Part shown: positions 17,849-26,586 of the stretch, piece after piece | Numbering within the stretch: position 1 is the first letter of the stretch | Layout: each line of letters begins with the position of its first letter | Source: Berkiella sp964496435 | GTDB lineage: Bacteria; Pseudomonadota; Gammaproteobacteria; Berkiellales; Berkiellaceae | Reading direction: 5' to 3' | DNA length: 64,000 bases | Assembly: GCA_964496435.1 (NCBI GenBank) | Contig: CAZBZP010000002.1 | Span: 62,001-126,000, forward strand | The notes under the pieces: model-generated | Told to the model about the DNA's origin: nothing | Seen by the model: only the letters and a program-made list of their open reading frames with translations | Databases searched by the model: none | Made by a program: the position numbers and the translations under genes

Positions 17849-18909
17849 TTCATCAATTTAACGACCCCTCTTGCGACGAGTAAAATCACACCTGTTGAAA
17901 CAAGCATCGCAGCTTTATAATCAAGGGTATAGGGCAAACTATAATAAAAAACTACTAAACATAAACAAAGGAAAATGCCGCCAATGATATTTAATAGCAA
18001 TTCATGTTTGGCATAGCCAATTACCAAAAGTCCTAGAGATACTAATATACCTGGTGTTGCAACTGGTGTTAACAAAGCAATGCCTAGGCAGGCAACTATA
18101 GTTGAAGGCAGAATGATGGCATGTTTCTCTTTGCCCAAATATATACACAGGCTTATCAAAGCAAAGCTTAAAACAATATTGAAATATAAAGTTGGAATCG
18201 TTATGGAGGAACCCGCTGTTAGCGTTATCATGATGGCACTGGCACACAAACAAATCACAATTGCATAACCTAATGGTGACCAGGATAAAGATTTTCTTCT
18301 AAAAATAAAAGAGAAACCGCATAATGCAGTAAGCGCAATAAAAAATATAAAGAAAGGTGCATCTGAGTCATAGAGCATGATGGTATTGTAAAGCACGGAA
18401 CCAAGCAGCGCTGTGCTAGATAAGAATCTATCAATTTGATTAGGATATATAAAATAGGTCGCTATGGTAACAATGAACAACCCTATTGTAATTAACCATG
18501 CATTTAGATGAAAAGTGAGCGGGTGTGTGCTTAATATATAAAAACCAAACACCATGAGTATTTTGCCAACAATCATAAAAATAAGTGCAGTCTGCAGGCC
18601 AAAACTTTGCAGCAAAGGTGTTTGATAACGCAACAAATAATAAAGCAGTAATGAAAGCGACATGAAGACGCCGCCGCTAATAAAAAATGCAGGTGCTGAA
18701 TCAAGGGTGACATATTGGGTGCTCATGAGTAAGCTCATCACGCAAACACTACCAACCAATGCACCAAAGGCCATGAGTATATGAATATAAAGTGGCATTC
18801 TATAAACATTGTTATGAGTTAATACAAAAGCTTCGGCTTGGCGTCTATCGCTGAGATAATTTTTGGTTTCAAGCCAATCTAATATACTTTGGACACTATA
18901 GTTTTTCAT
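17827..18909 (-). CDS. DUF4401 polytopic membrane protein
   Basis: 360 residues with about nine to ten hydrophobic helices after a soluble N-terminal stretch of some 40 residues that resembles the short cytoplasmic lead of DUF4401 proteins. It is the middle gene of the DUF2157-DUF4401-GDYXXLXY set. It overlaps the upstream gene by 4 bases and the downstream one by 22, so all three are translated as a unit. No catalytic motif is apparent. Confidence 0.7.
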   Translation of the reverse strand: MKNYSVQSILDWLETKNYLSDRRQAEAFVLTHNNVYRMPLYIHILMAFGALVGSVCVMSLLMSTQYVTLDSAPAFFISGGVFMSLSLLLYYLLRYQTPLLQSFGLQTALIFMIVGKILMVFGFYILSTHPLTFHLNAWLITIGLFIVTIATYFIYPNQIDRFLSSTALLGSVLYNTIMLYDSDAPFFIFFIALTALCGFSFIFRRKSLSWSPLGYAIVICLCASAIMITLTAGSSITIPTLYFNIVLSFALISLCIYLGKEKHAIILPSTIVACLGIALLTPVATPGILVSLGLLVIGYAKHELLLNIIGGIFLCLCLVVFYYSLPYTLDYKAAMLVSTGVILLVARGVVKLMKWDQGYL

Positions 18910-19949
18910 AGCATTCTATCTTGGTTAATAATAAATGTTGGGGTCATCAATCGTAACATTGTGGCCCCAAGGGAAAAGATAACCAGGGCAGTAATAGACA
19001 TGCAGATCCAATAGAGATCTTGAGTTCTAATCAACGCTTGCAGTAATTCAGAGCATGTCATGCAACAAATAATGCACAAGGAAATAACAGTGGCCGAAAG
19101 CATCCACATATCGAGTTTTTTAATTCGGTAATAAACCAACATGCTACATTGAATTGCCAGGCCTAAAAGAGCACTCAGCATTAAATATATGTTCTTCCAC
19201 TCACCACTCATGATAAGCATGATAATGGGGGTAAGCGTGAGAGCCAAAAGGCTTACTCCAAATAATAAACGCTGCCATCTTGCTTGGCACCAGGAGAATT
19301 TATTTTCAACGAGTTCTTTTAAAATAAGAAATGCACTATCTAACATGATTAGAATAAAAAATACGAAATAAATGGCATCCAGGTTATTTCTGGCAGAACT
19401 TATCCAGAAACTCGCGACAGCGGCATTCAAGATAATAAGCCAAACAAACCACATGGGCACAAATTGGCTGATCATCACCCAAGGTGTTATTAATAGCGCC
19501 CAAAGTAAAAGCAATTGATAATTATCAATACCACTGGGGTAAAGTAGTGAAAAAACGCCTATAAAGGCCCCGACGAGCAAGCAAGCCGTTATTAAGAAGA
19601 GTTGACCTTGCAATTTTGAAAGTGAAAAGGCCCAAGCGCCTGCGGCACAACAAACAATGCCTGCTTCAAGGGTATGTAGTTTATAACTACCAGACATATT
19701 TTCCCAATTAAAAGCAAAATAAAAACCAAGACCGCAAATGATAAAGAGACATCCCAGGATCATAAATAACTGTGCGCAAAAGGCGCCCCAGCTCACATGG
19801 GGATAAAGCAGCTCTAAAACGCAGTCTCGTGCTTTTTGATCAATAAAACCACGACGATGCAAATCCTCAACAATAGATTGATTGGCTTGTTGTTGCATGA
19901 GGGTTATGCTGTCGTGTTCGCTTGTAATCATCATCTTCCCAGTTTGCAT
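18906..19949 (-). CDS. DUF2157 polytopic membrane protein
   Basis: 347 residues. A soluble N-terminus with a predicted helical segment (residues about 15-50) precedes about nine membrane helices, the layout of DUF2157 proteins. WGAFCAQLFMILGCLFIICG marks the first membrane pass. First gene of the three-gene membrane set. The function of DUF2157 is not established, although the trio occurs together in many proteobacteria. Confidence 0.7.
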   Translation of the reverse strand: MQTGKMMITSEHDSITLMQQQANQSIVEDLHRRGFIDQKARDCVLELLYPHVSWGAFCAQLFMILGCLFIICGLGFYFAFNWENMSGSYKLHTLEAGIVCCAAGAWAFSLSKLQGQLFLITACLLVGAFIGVFSLLYPSGIDNYQLLLLWALLITPWVMISQFVPMWFVWLIILNAAVASFWISSARNNLDAIYFVFFILIMLDSAFLILKELVENKFSWCQARWQRLLFGVSLLALTLTPIIMLIMSGEWKNIYLMLSALLGLAIQCSMLVYYRIKKLDMWMLSATVISLCIICCMTCSELLQALIRTQDLYWICMSITALVIFSLGATMLRLMTPTFIINQDRML

Positions 19950-19976
19950 TTATGCTTTGTTGCCTGCGCTCACTCA

Positions 19977-20010
19977 CCCCAGTCATGCACCAAAGCGTGC
20001 ACTCCTGGGG
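19977..20010. terminator. GC-rich hairpin between M48 and DUF2157 genes
   Basis: CCCCAG (19977-19982) pairs with CTGGGG (20005-20010), and TGCAC (19986-19990) pairs with GTGCA (19997-20001), separated by a 3-base internal mismatch. It follows the M48/LemA unit on the minus strand and stands out as GC-rich in an AT-rich gap. No T-run follows, so termination is only one option. Confidence 0.4.
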
Positions 20011-20046
20011 CTTCGCTCACTTGGCGCCTCGCCTAAATTCAAACTG

Positions 20047-20065
20047 GTTCGAGTATTTTCGAGTA
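20047..20065. repeat. Direct repeat of TTCGAGTAT
   Basis: TTCGAGTAT occurs at 20047-20055 and again at 20057-20065, one base apart. The 10-base period equals about one helical turn, which would suit a regulator binding on one face upstream of the DUF2157 gene. No binding protein is known for it. Confidence 0.4.
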
Positions 20066-20132
20066 TATAAATAATTTTCGGTTTAAATCATCATTTTCTT
20101 TAGAATGTAAATACACTTATAGTTTTATTTTC

Positions 20133-20182
20133 AGGTGTTCAACAATGAGGAATGGAGTCTGGGGGATCACTTTTTATTCCGA
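20133..20182 (+). repeat. Half copy of the palindromic intergenic element (copy D)
   Basis: AGGTGT at 20133-20138, GAATGG at 20150-20155 and a GGGGGATCACTTTTTATT stretch near 20161-20178 match the 5' half of copies A and C at the same spacing. The pairing 3' half is missing. The stop codon of the M48 protease gene (20174-20176) lies inside it. Confidence 0.6.
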
Positions 20183-22192
20183 TGTCGCCAATATGGGCGG
20201 TATCGGACATTCCAAACTGGCAGCAATGGCCCTGATTAATTCTGCTTCAGATAAATTGACGATGCCATCATCTGCAACGCATTCCAAAAGCACATGGATG
20301 AGCTTTTCCTTGCAGATAGGGGCAAGTTGATTCAAGGTGTTAAGCACAATAGGAAATTGAATAGGTTTAGCATTAGAAATTTGCGGTCTTTGAACGGGTT
20401 TATCCGTAAAGTTCTTTATGTATTTTGCAAAATCTGCATCTTCATCATTATCATTTTTAGCGCCCGCTTTGAGCAAAACAGAAAGTAACTGGCTGATTTC
20501 AGTAATAACACCTGAAAAATCATTATATTTAACTTTTGTTTGATTTGGCTTGTCATCAAGCACTTTGCCAAGCACCGTTAACAAAGTAAATTGAAAAAGC
20601 TTTTTGTCATCAATAGCGGTAAGCAAAACCAGATTTTGATAAATAGCTTGACGTTTTTCTGGTGTGTTATGTTTAAACGAAAGCAAGCCAATATCAAATA
20701 AAGCCAAATGTAAAGTCTTTGGTAAAGCACACATATTCTCGTAAAGGGATTCTACTAGCTGCATATTTTCATTCGTTATCTTCTTATCGAGCAGTGCTGT
20801 AAAGTCATCTACTTTGTCTTCATGATAAGACATGATCATCGCATAGAATAGAAACTCGACCTGTTCTGGTGAATGTGCCGCATCCTGTAAAACACTTGGA
20901 ATGTTGGCGAGCATTTCTTGCGCCAAGGCGACACTGTCTGGCGTGGGATTACCAATGCTTTTTTCAACATCTTTCACACTAATTTTAACGTTGCCAGCAC
21001 CAGCTGCAATAACAGCTGCCGCGCCCATCATCATGGAGGGGGTAAATTCTGCTTTTTTAGTTCTTTTTTTATTGTCATCAGCATCATCATTGAGCTTGCT
21101 CAGTGGCAACCCTTTATATTGACCTTGTGGGTCTAATTCATTAATTCTCTCTTCCAGCGGTGGATGTGTTGCCAATAAATTTTGAAACATGATCCAACGC
21201 GGGGTGCAAAAACAAAGATGACTGATGTCCTCAACATTTTTTGAGGCAAGATAGGTGCCTTTTTGGCTCATCAGAATGCGCCGTAATGCAAACACCAAAC
21301 CTTGTGGATTTCTTGTAAATTGCACCGATGAGGCATCAGCGAGTAATTCTCTTTGTCTTGAAACGGCGGCTTTTATCAACCTGCCAAAAAATAAACCGAT
21401 ATACCCTAGAATCAAAAGACCAAGCCCAATGATCAGGATAACAAGCATAATATTGCCACCCCCTTTTCGATCATCAGATGAACTAGAGCGTCTATTTGAA
21501 TCGCTACGACCAAATATTCTCAGCAAGAAGTAGCCTATCTGACCAATCAACAGCAAGCCACCTAATATACCCATGAGGCGCAGACTGATTTGCATATCGC
21601 TATTGAGTATATGACTAAACTCATGACCCACTACGCTTTGTAGCTCATCTCTTGATAATTGATTAAGTGAACCGCGTGTAACAACCATAACGGTATCTTC
21701 TGGCTTATTACCTGCCACAAAGGCATTGATGGCATCATCTTCCATGACATACAGTCTTGGGATGGCTACGCCTGATGCGATAGACATTTCTTCAACAATG
21801 TTAACAAAACGTTTTTCCAGCAGATCTTTTGTTTGGGGCGAAATAGGTTTTGCATTAACCATTTCAGCTACCGAGATCCCACCACCTCTTAATTGATGCA
21901 TTTTCCATAAAGAGCCAATAATGATAACAAATATAATGGTCGGAGAGATAACAATGGCAACCTCAATGGCTAGCGTTAATATTTCTTGTCGATGAAATGG
22001 AGCAAGGCCATCGCGGGTAAATGAGTACTGGTCGATAGGTATGGACATATATTTATCAGGTTCAAGAAAGAATAATGCACTGAGGAAAACTATATCAAGG
22101 GTAAAAATGATAAAACCAATAGCCAGCAAAAAATAGAGTACCAACCAGAAGGTTTTCTTTCGTGCTTTATCTTGATGCTCGAAAAAGTTCAT
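20174..22192 (-). CDS. M48 family metalloprotease with C-terminal TerB-like extension
   Basis: 672 residues. Two N-terminal membrane helices (about 15-42 and 75-95) precede an M48 zinc-protease domain with HEFSH at 190-194 and a downstream glutamate in RELLADASSVQF. Further hydrophobic segments follow the HEFSH. The long C-terminal half, about 300 residues beyond HtpX-type enzymes, ends in a helical region with ADDGIVNLSEAELIRAI, which resembles TerB-type domains. Probably an inner-membrane protease that works with the LemA protein encoded 16 bases upstream, a frequent pairing. The last residues and stop codon fall within a degenerate copy of the palindromic repeat, so the extreme C-terminus may be a local replacement. 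Confidence 0.85.
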   Translation of the reverse strand: MNFFEHQDKARKKTFWLVLYFLLAIGFIIFTLDIVFLSALFFLEPDKYMSIPIDQYSFTRDGLAPFHRQEILTLAIEVAIVISPTIIFVIIIGSLWKMHQLRGGGISVAEMVNAKPISPQTKDLLEKRFVNIVEEMSIASGVAIPRLYVMEDDAINAFVAGNKPEDTVMVVTRGSLNQLSRDELQSVVGHEFSHILNSDMQISLRLMGILGGLLLIGQIGYFLLRIFGRSDSNRRSSSSDDRKGGGNIMLVILIIGLGLLILGYIGLFFGRLIKAAVSRQRELLADASSVQFTRNPQGLVFALRRILMSQKGTYLASKNVEDISHLCFCTPRWIMFQNLLATHPPLEERINELDPQGQYKGLPLSKLNDDADDNKKRTKKAEFTPSMMMGAAAVIAAGAGNVKISVKDVEKSIGNPTPDSVALAQEMLANIPSVLQDAAHSPEQVEFLFYAMIMSYHEDKVDDFTALLDKKITNENMQLVESLYENMCALPKTLHLALFDIGLLSFKHNTPEKRQAIYQNLVLLTAIDDKKLFQFTLLTVLGKVLDDKPNQTKVKYNDFSGVITEISQLLSVLLKAGAKNDNDEDADFAKYIKNFTDKPVQRPQISNAKPIQFPIVLNTLNQLAPICKEKLIHVLLECVADDGIVNLSEAELIRAIAASLECPIPPILATSE

Positions 22193-22208
22193 TATAAAAA
22201 CTCAAGCC

Positions 22209-22811
22209 TTAGCCAAAGGAAACTTTAACGGCTTCTTTAGCTTCTGGTTTATCAATTTCAAATTGTGTTGCAGGAGCAAAACCAAAGATGCCTGCAAAAA
22301 TATTGCTAGGAAATTGTGAGCGATAAATATTGTAAACCATCACAGCATCATTATAGGACTGTCTTGCAAAACTTACTTTGTTTTCTGTGCTGGTAAGCTC
22401 TTCCATCAACTGCTGCATCGTTGTATTTGCTTTGAGATCAGGATAATTTTCAGCCAAGGCAAAGAATTTTCCCATCGAGGAGGTTAGGGTGGATTCAGCG
22501 CTAATCAGTTTCTGCATGGCTTGTGGGTCATCTGGTTTTGCTGCTGTAGAGCTTGCTGCATCCTTGGCCGTATTTCTTGCTTCAATGATTTTAGTCAAGG
22601 TTTCCTGCTCATATTTCATATAACCTTTGGCAGTTTCAACTAAATTGGGAATTAAATCATAGCGACGTTGTAGTTGCACATCTATTTGAGAGAAAGCATT
22701 TATAAATCTATTTTTCATTTCAATGAGCTGGTTATAAACACCGATTACATACATGATGAATAAAATGACGATGGCAGCGATAACGCCTAAAGTAATCAGT
22801 AGTGTATTCAT
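22209..22811 (-). CDS. lemA: LemA family protein
   Basis: 200 residues. A single N-terminal membrane helix (about 3-25) is followed by the LemA helical domain with the characteristic VYNQLIEMKNRFINAFSQID and RRYDLIPNLVETAKGY segments. LemA proteins are membrane anchored with an extended helical body, and their biochemical role is unknown. AAGGAAGT precedes the ATG. First gene of a two-gene unit with the M48 protease. Confidence 0.9.
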   Translation of the reverse strand: MNTLLITLGVIAAIVILFIMYVIGVYNQLIEMKNRFINAFSQIDVQLQRRYDLIPNLVETAKGYMKYEQETLTKIIEARNTAKDAASSTAAKPDDPQAMQKLISAESTLTSSMGKFFALAENYPDLKANTTMQQLMEELTSTENKVSFARQSYNDAVMVYNIYRSQFPSNIFAGIFGFAPATQFEIDKPEAKEAVKVSFG

Positions 22812-22902
22812 GGATAGTACTTCCTTAGGACTTTATTCTATTAATATATAACATCTTCACATTGCGGATTTCCTTTAGAATGATAGCTTCATAACCGATA
22901 CT

Positions 22903-22915
22903 ATGAATAATTCAT
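22903..22915. promoter_or_regulatory. Perfect palindrome just upstream of the Dps-like gene
   Basis: ATGAAT-A-ATTCAT is a perfect dyad ending 9 bases before the ATG at 22924. Its place near the ribosome binding region suggests an operator or a small hairpin that affects translation. No matching regulator is known. Confidence 0.3.
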
Positions 22916-22923
22916 GAAATAAA

Positions 22924-23379
22924 ATGAGGCATACAATGGCGCAAGCAGGTGATATACACTTAATGAAAGTACTGTTAGCCAATACCTTTACGCTTTATTT
23001 AAAAACACATTACTATCATTGGAATGTTGTTGGGCCAAATTTCTCTGCTTACCATGCCCTTTTTGAAGAACAATATAAAGCTTTGTTTGATGCCGTTGAT
23101 GTAATTGCTGAAAGAATAAGAGCCAAAGGAGAAATTGCGCCAGGCTCGTTTAAAGAATTTAATGATTTAAAAACAATCAGTGAAGCTAAATCAAAAATAG
23201 ATGCTTTAGCAATGATTAAAGATTTAAGTGAATCACACGAAACACTGTGCCAATCTTTACATTCATTGCTCGACCAGGCCAAGGCAGATAATGATGATGT
23301 TACCCAAGATTTAGCGCTAGAAAGAATGGAATTTCATGAAAAAACCATTTGGATGTTACGCTCACATCTTCAGAGCTAA
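22924..23379 (+). CDS. dps: Dps-like ferritin (DNA protection during starvation)
   Basis: 151 residues, the size of Dps mini-ferritins. The inter-subunit ferroxidase ligands are present as H32, H44, D59 and E63 in the order HWNVVGPNF, H-x-x-x-E and D-x-x-x-E. The predicted role is iron storage and protection from peroxide by a 12-subunit shell. The short basic N-terminus used for DNA binding in E. coli Dps is almost absent, so DNA binding is doubtful. Met5 is an alternative start. It converges with the nucleotidyltransferase gene. Confidence 0.9.
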   Translation: MRHTMAQAGDIHLMKVLLANTFTLYLKTHYYHWNVVGPNFSAYHALFEEQYKALFDAVDVIAERIRAKGEIAPGSFKEFNDLKTISEAKSKIDALAMIKDLSESHETLCQSLHSLLDQAKADNDDVTQDLALERMEFHEKTIWMLRSHLQS

Positions 23380-23401
23380 ATGATTTATAAATTTAAATTC
23401 A

Positions 23402-24142
23402 TTAAGCAACAAGCGGGCCTTGATAGCCTAAAATCATATTTTCATTCTCAAGAATAAGATCATGGGCACGTTTAAGTGATTCAGGCGTGCCAATATCAAT
23501 AAAAGGTCTTTGCGATTCAATTACTTCAATATGTTTACCCTGTGATAACCACAAAGGAAAAGATTCATATTCCAAACTGGTTTCTTTATTGGTGATAACA
23601 TCTTTTAAAAGTTCATTGCGCAGTAAGTAAATGCCAGCATTAATTAAACCTTTACCAGGATGCTTTTCTTTAAAGGAGACTAAACGATGCTGATCATCGG
23701 TTTCCAAAGTGCCAAAGCGACCTGCATGGACTACGCTTGTTCCTAAAATGATGGCATCTAAATTAGTGGAGCTTTTAAACTTTTCGATAATCGGTTTTAA
23801 ATCTGCTAAGAGAATCGAATTACCATTGACCACAAAGGTATAACTTGATGGAAAGCGATTCGCACAAAGGGCTGTTGCACCTGCCGTGCCCAAGCTGCGA
23901 TGTTCTGTTACCACATCAAGACATAAAGAAGGGTCGATACTTGCCACATGTTGTGCCCAGGCAGTGACTTTGTCAGCATAGCGACCAGCGGAATAGACTA
24001 TGTGCGTAAAGCCCTGCGTCTTTAGCCATTGAGTTAGCCAAAATAAAAAGGGTTCACCAGCAACAGGGATTAAGGGAAAGGGTAATTCTGGGTATTCATT
24101 AACGAGTGATCGTTTACCACCTACGAGTACAATTGCAAGCAT
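23402..24142 (-). CDS. Sugar-phosphate nucleotidyltransferase (HddC-like)
   Basis: 246 residues of the NTP_transferase fold. The N-terminal signature reads VGGKRS instead of the usual G-G-x-G-T-R-L, followed by FPLIPVAGEPFLFWL, which is close to the KPLxxVxxxP motif. FVVNGNS holds the position of the metal-binding aspartate region, here with N. The family includes heptose-1-phosphate guanylyltransferases and mannose-1-phosphate enzymes. It stands beside, but opposite to, the fucose/legionaminic operon and probably serves the same surface glycan. The altered signature leaves activity uncertain. Confidence 0.65.
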   Translation of the reverse strand: MLAIVLVGGKRSLVNEYPELPFPLIPVAGEPFLFWLTQWLKTQGFTHIVYSAGRYADKVTAWAQHVASIDPSLCLDVVTEHRSLGTAGATALCANRFPSSYTFVVNGNSILLADLKPIIEKFKSSTNLDAIILGTSVVHAGRFGTLETDDQHRLVSFKEKHPGKGLINAGIYLLRNELLKDVITNKETSLEYESFPLWLSQGKHIEVIESQRPFIDIGTPESLKRAHDLILENENMILGYQGPLVA

Positions 24143-24503
24143 TGGTTACTTCATCTTCCTTGAAAGCACTAAATCCTAAGCATCCGCAAAAATACCTGTG
24201 TTTTATACACATTGCAATCTTTTTAAAATAAAAAATGCTCAAAAATTGACCAACTTGCTAAGGGGGGAGTGAATGTTATTTAGCCAATTATTTTTATTGC
24301 GCTTAATCATTCAATTTTGCATGTAGATTTTAATTCTTTGTATTGAAACTAACACATTTAAAAGGTCTTTAAAATCATATAATTGAATTTATAAAGGGCT
24401 CAATTTTCGCTTGCTCATCCTTGGCATTTAGTTGTTTTTACGAATGATCTCGGTACAATCGTCTACATTGTAAAGTTACCTATAAATAAAGAAAGAGAAA
24501 CAC
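24143..24503. other. 361-base divergent intergenic region before the glycan operon
   Basis: A strongly AT-rich region between the nucleotidyltransferase on the minus strand and gmd on the plus strand. Apart from the promoter at 24432-24459, I see no gene, RNA or repeat. Its length and position suit the control region of a long operon. Confidence 0.5.
24432..24459 (+). promoter_or_regulatory. Sigma-70-type promoter of the glycan operon
   Basis: TTGTTT (24432-24437) and TACAAT (24454-24459) are separated by 16 bases and lie 45 bases before the gmd ATG at 24504. The match is fair at both hexamers. Confidence 0.5.
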
Positions 24504-25601
24504 ATGTCAGTGGCAATCAAAAAAGCATTAATTACGGGTGTTACAGGGCAAGACGGCGCCTATCTTGCTGAATTTTTACTGCAAAAGGGCTATGAAGTGC
24601 ATGGTATCAAACGCCGCACTTCTTTGTTTAATACCGATCGTATCGATCACCTTTACCAAGATCCCCATGTCAAAAATCGTCGTTTTGTTCTTCATCATGG
24701 TGATATGACAGATAGCTCAAGCCTCATTCGCATCATTGGGCAAATTCAGCCAGATGAAATTTATAATTTAGCAGCCCAAAGTCATGTGGCTGTCTCGTTT
24801 GAAGAGCCCGAATATACAGCGAATGCAGATGCCTTAGGTGCATTGCGCATTTTAGAAGCTATTCGCATTTTGGGTTTAGAAAAAAAGACGCGTTACTACC
24901 AAGCCTCAACCTCTGAGCTTTTTGGTAAAGTACAAACCTTTCCGCAAAATGAGAAAACACCTTTTTATCCGCGCTCTCCTTATGCGGTTGCTAAACTCTA
25001 TGCCCATTGGATAACCATTAACTATCGCGAAGCCTATGGCATTTATGCATGCAATGGGATTTTGTTTAATCATGAATCACCTGTGCGTGGGGAAACATTT
25101 GTTACTCGAAAAATTACACGCGCTTTAGCCCGCATTAAATTAGGCATGCAAGATTGTTTGTACTTAGGCAACATGGATGCCAAACGTGATTGGGGACATG
25201 CCAGAGATTATGTGGAAATGCAGTGGCTGATGTTACAACAAAGCAAGCCTGATGATTTTGTGATTGCCACCGGCGAACAATACAGTGTACGTGAATTTGT
25301 GAATGTGGCAGCACGCGAATTAGGCATTAGCTTAAGATGGGAAGGTTCTCAGGAAAATGAAAAAGGCATCGACACAAAAACGGGAGTCTGTTTAGTAGCT
25401 GTTGACCCACGTTATTATCGTCCTACAGAAGTGGAAACTTTGCTGGGTGATGCGACCAAAGCAAAAGACATTCTCGGTTGGGTGCCAAAGACCTCATTCT
25501 CTGATCTCGTAAAAGAAATGGTTAAGGAAGATCTTGAATTAGCTAAAAGAGATGCCCTTTGCCAAAAAGCAGGTTTTAAAGTATTTGAGCAGCAAGAATA
25601 A
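24504..25601 (+). CDS. gmd: GDP-mannose 4,6-dehydratase
   Basis: 365 residues. The NADP-binding TGVTGQDG lies at 11-18. The catalytic STSELFG and Y-x-x-x-K (SPYAVAKLYAHW) follow, with NHESPVRGETFVTRKI further on, all characteristic of Gmd. It converts GDP-D-mannose to GDP-4-keto-6-deoxy-mannose, the first step to GDP-L-fucose. AAAGAGA precedes the ATG. It is the first gene of the plus-strand operon and is coupled to the GDP-fucose synthase gene by a 1-base stop/start overlap (TAATG). Confidence 0.96.
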   Translation: MSVAIKKALITGVTGQDGAYLAEFLLQKGYEVHGIKRRTSLFNTDRIDHLYQDPHVKNRRFVLHHGDMTDSSSLIRIIGQIQPDEIYNLAAQSHVAVSFEEPEYTANADALGALRILEAIRILGLEKKTRYYQASTSELFGKVQTFPQNEKTPFYPRSPYAVAKLYAHWITINYREAYGIYACNGILFNHESPVRGETFVTRKITRALARIKLGMQDCLYLGNMDAKRDWGHARDYVEMQWLMLQQSKPDDFVIATGEQYSVREFVNVAARELGISLRWEGSQENEKGIDTKTGVCLVAVDPRYYRPTEVETLLGDATKAKDILGWVPKTSFSDLVKEMVKEDLELAKRDALCQKAGFKVFEQQE

Positions 25602-26584
25602 TGATGAATAAAAACGATAAAATTTATGTTGCAGGTCATGGCGGATTGGTTGGCTCTGCATTAGTGCGTGCTTTAGAAAAACAAGGCTATAGCAATATTG
25701 TTAAGAGAACCCATGCTCAACTAGAGTTGATGGATAAAGACGCCGTAGAGACATTTTTTGAACAAGAAAAACCAGACTATGTCTTTCTAGCTGCAGCCAA
25801 AGTCGGGGGGATATGGGCAAACAACACCTATCCTGCAGATTTTATATACCAAAACTTACAGATCCAAAATAACATTATTGCCTCATCAAAAAATCATGCG
25901 GTGAATCGATTATTATTTTTAGGATCTTCTTGTATTTATCCGCGCAACTGTCCTCAACCCATTAAAGAAGAATACTTGATGACAGGGGCTTTAGAACCCA
26001 CCAACCGTCCTTATGCTTTAGCCAAGATTGCTGGTATTGAAATGTGTTGGTCCTTTAATCGCCAGTTTGCTACAAAATATCTTGCTGTGATGCCAACCAA
26101 TTTATATGGCCCTGGTGATAATTACGATTTAAACACCTCCCATGTGATCCCAGCGCTTATCCGTAAGATGCATGAAGCAAAACAAGCCAATCAACAGCAG
26201 GTTGTGGTGTGGGGCTCTGGTACGCCTAAGCGCGAATTTTTATATAGCGATGATTTGGCAAGTGCATGTCTTTACTTGATGAATCTTCAAGAGGAAGCTT
26301 TTAGCAGTTTGTGTATGCAAAATGATATTGCTCCCACAGTCAACGTAGGTTGCGGAGAAGATCTCTCTATTGCCGCGCTTGCACAAACCATTGCTGAAGT
26401 AGTGGGCTTTAAAGGCGAAATAGTATATGACGCCAGCAAACCAGACGGCACACCTCGAAAAGTATTGGCAGTGGATAAATTAACCCAATTAGGATGGCAA
26501 AGTCGCACAACGCTTAAAGACGGCTTGGCACTTGCTTATGCCGATTTTAGCGCCAAGAGCGAAAACCTAACAGAAGTAGCATAG
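25601..26584 (+). CDS. fcl: GDP-L-fucose synthase
   Basis: 327 residues, an epimerase/reductase of the SDR superfamily. It has AGHGGLVGSA at the N-terminus, GSSCIYPRNCPQPIKE, and the Y-x-x-x-K in RPYALAKIAG. NLYGPGDNYD and GTPKREFLYSDD are typical of WcaG/Fcl. It turns the Gmd product into GDP-L-fucose. The overlap with gmd and the 2-base gap to the ABC transporter put it inside the operon. Confidence 0.96.
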   Translation: MMNKNDKIYVAGHGGLVGSALVRALEKQGYSNIVKRTHAQLELMDKDAVETFFEQEKPDYVFLAAAKVGGIWANNTYPADFIYQNLQIQNNIIASSKNHAVNRLLFLGSSCIYPRNCPQPIKEEYLMTGALEPTNRPYALAKIAGIEMCWSFNRQFATKYLAVMPTNLYGPGDNYDLNTSHVIPALIRKMHEAKQANQQQVVVWGSGTPKREFLYSDDLASACLYLMNLQEEAFSSLCMQNDIAPTVNVGCGEDLSIAALAQTIAEVVGFKGEIVYDASKPDGTPRKVLAVDKLTQLGWQSRTTLKDGLALAYADFSAKSENLTEVA

Positions 26585-26586
26585 TT

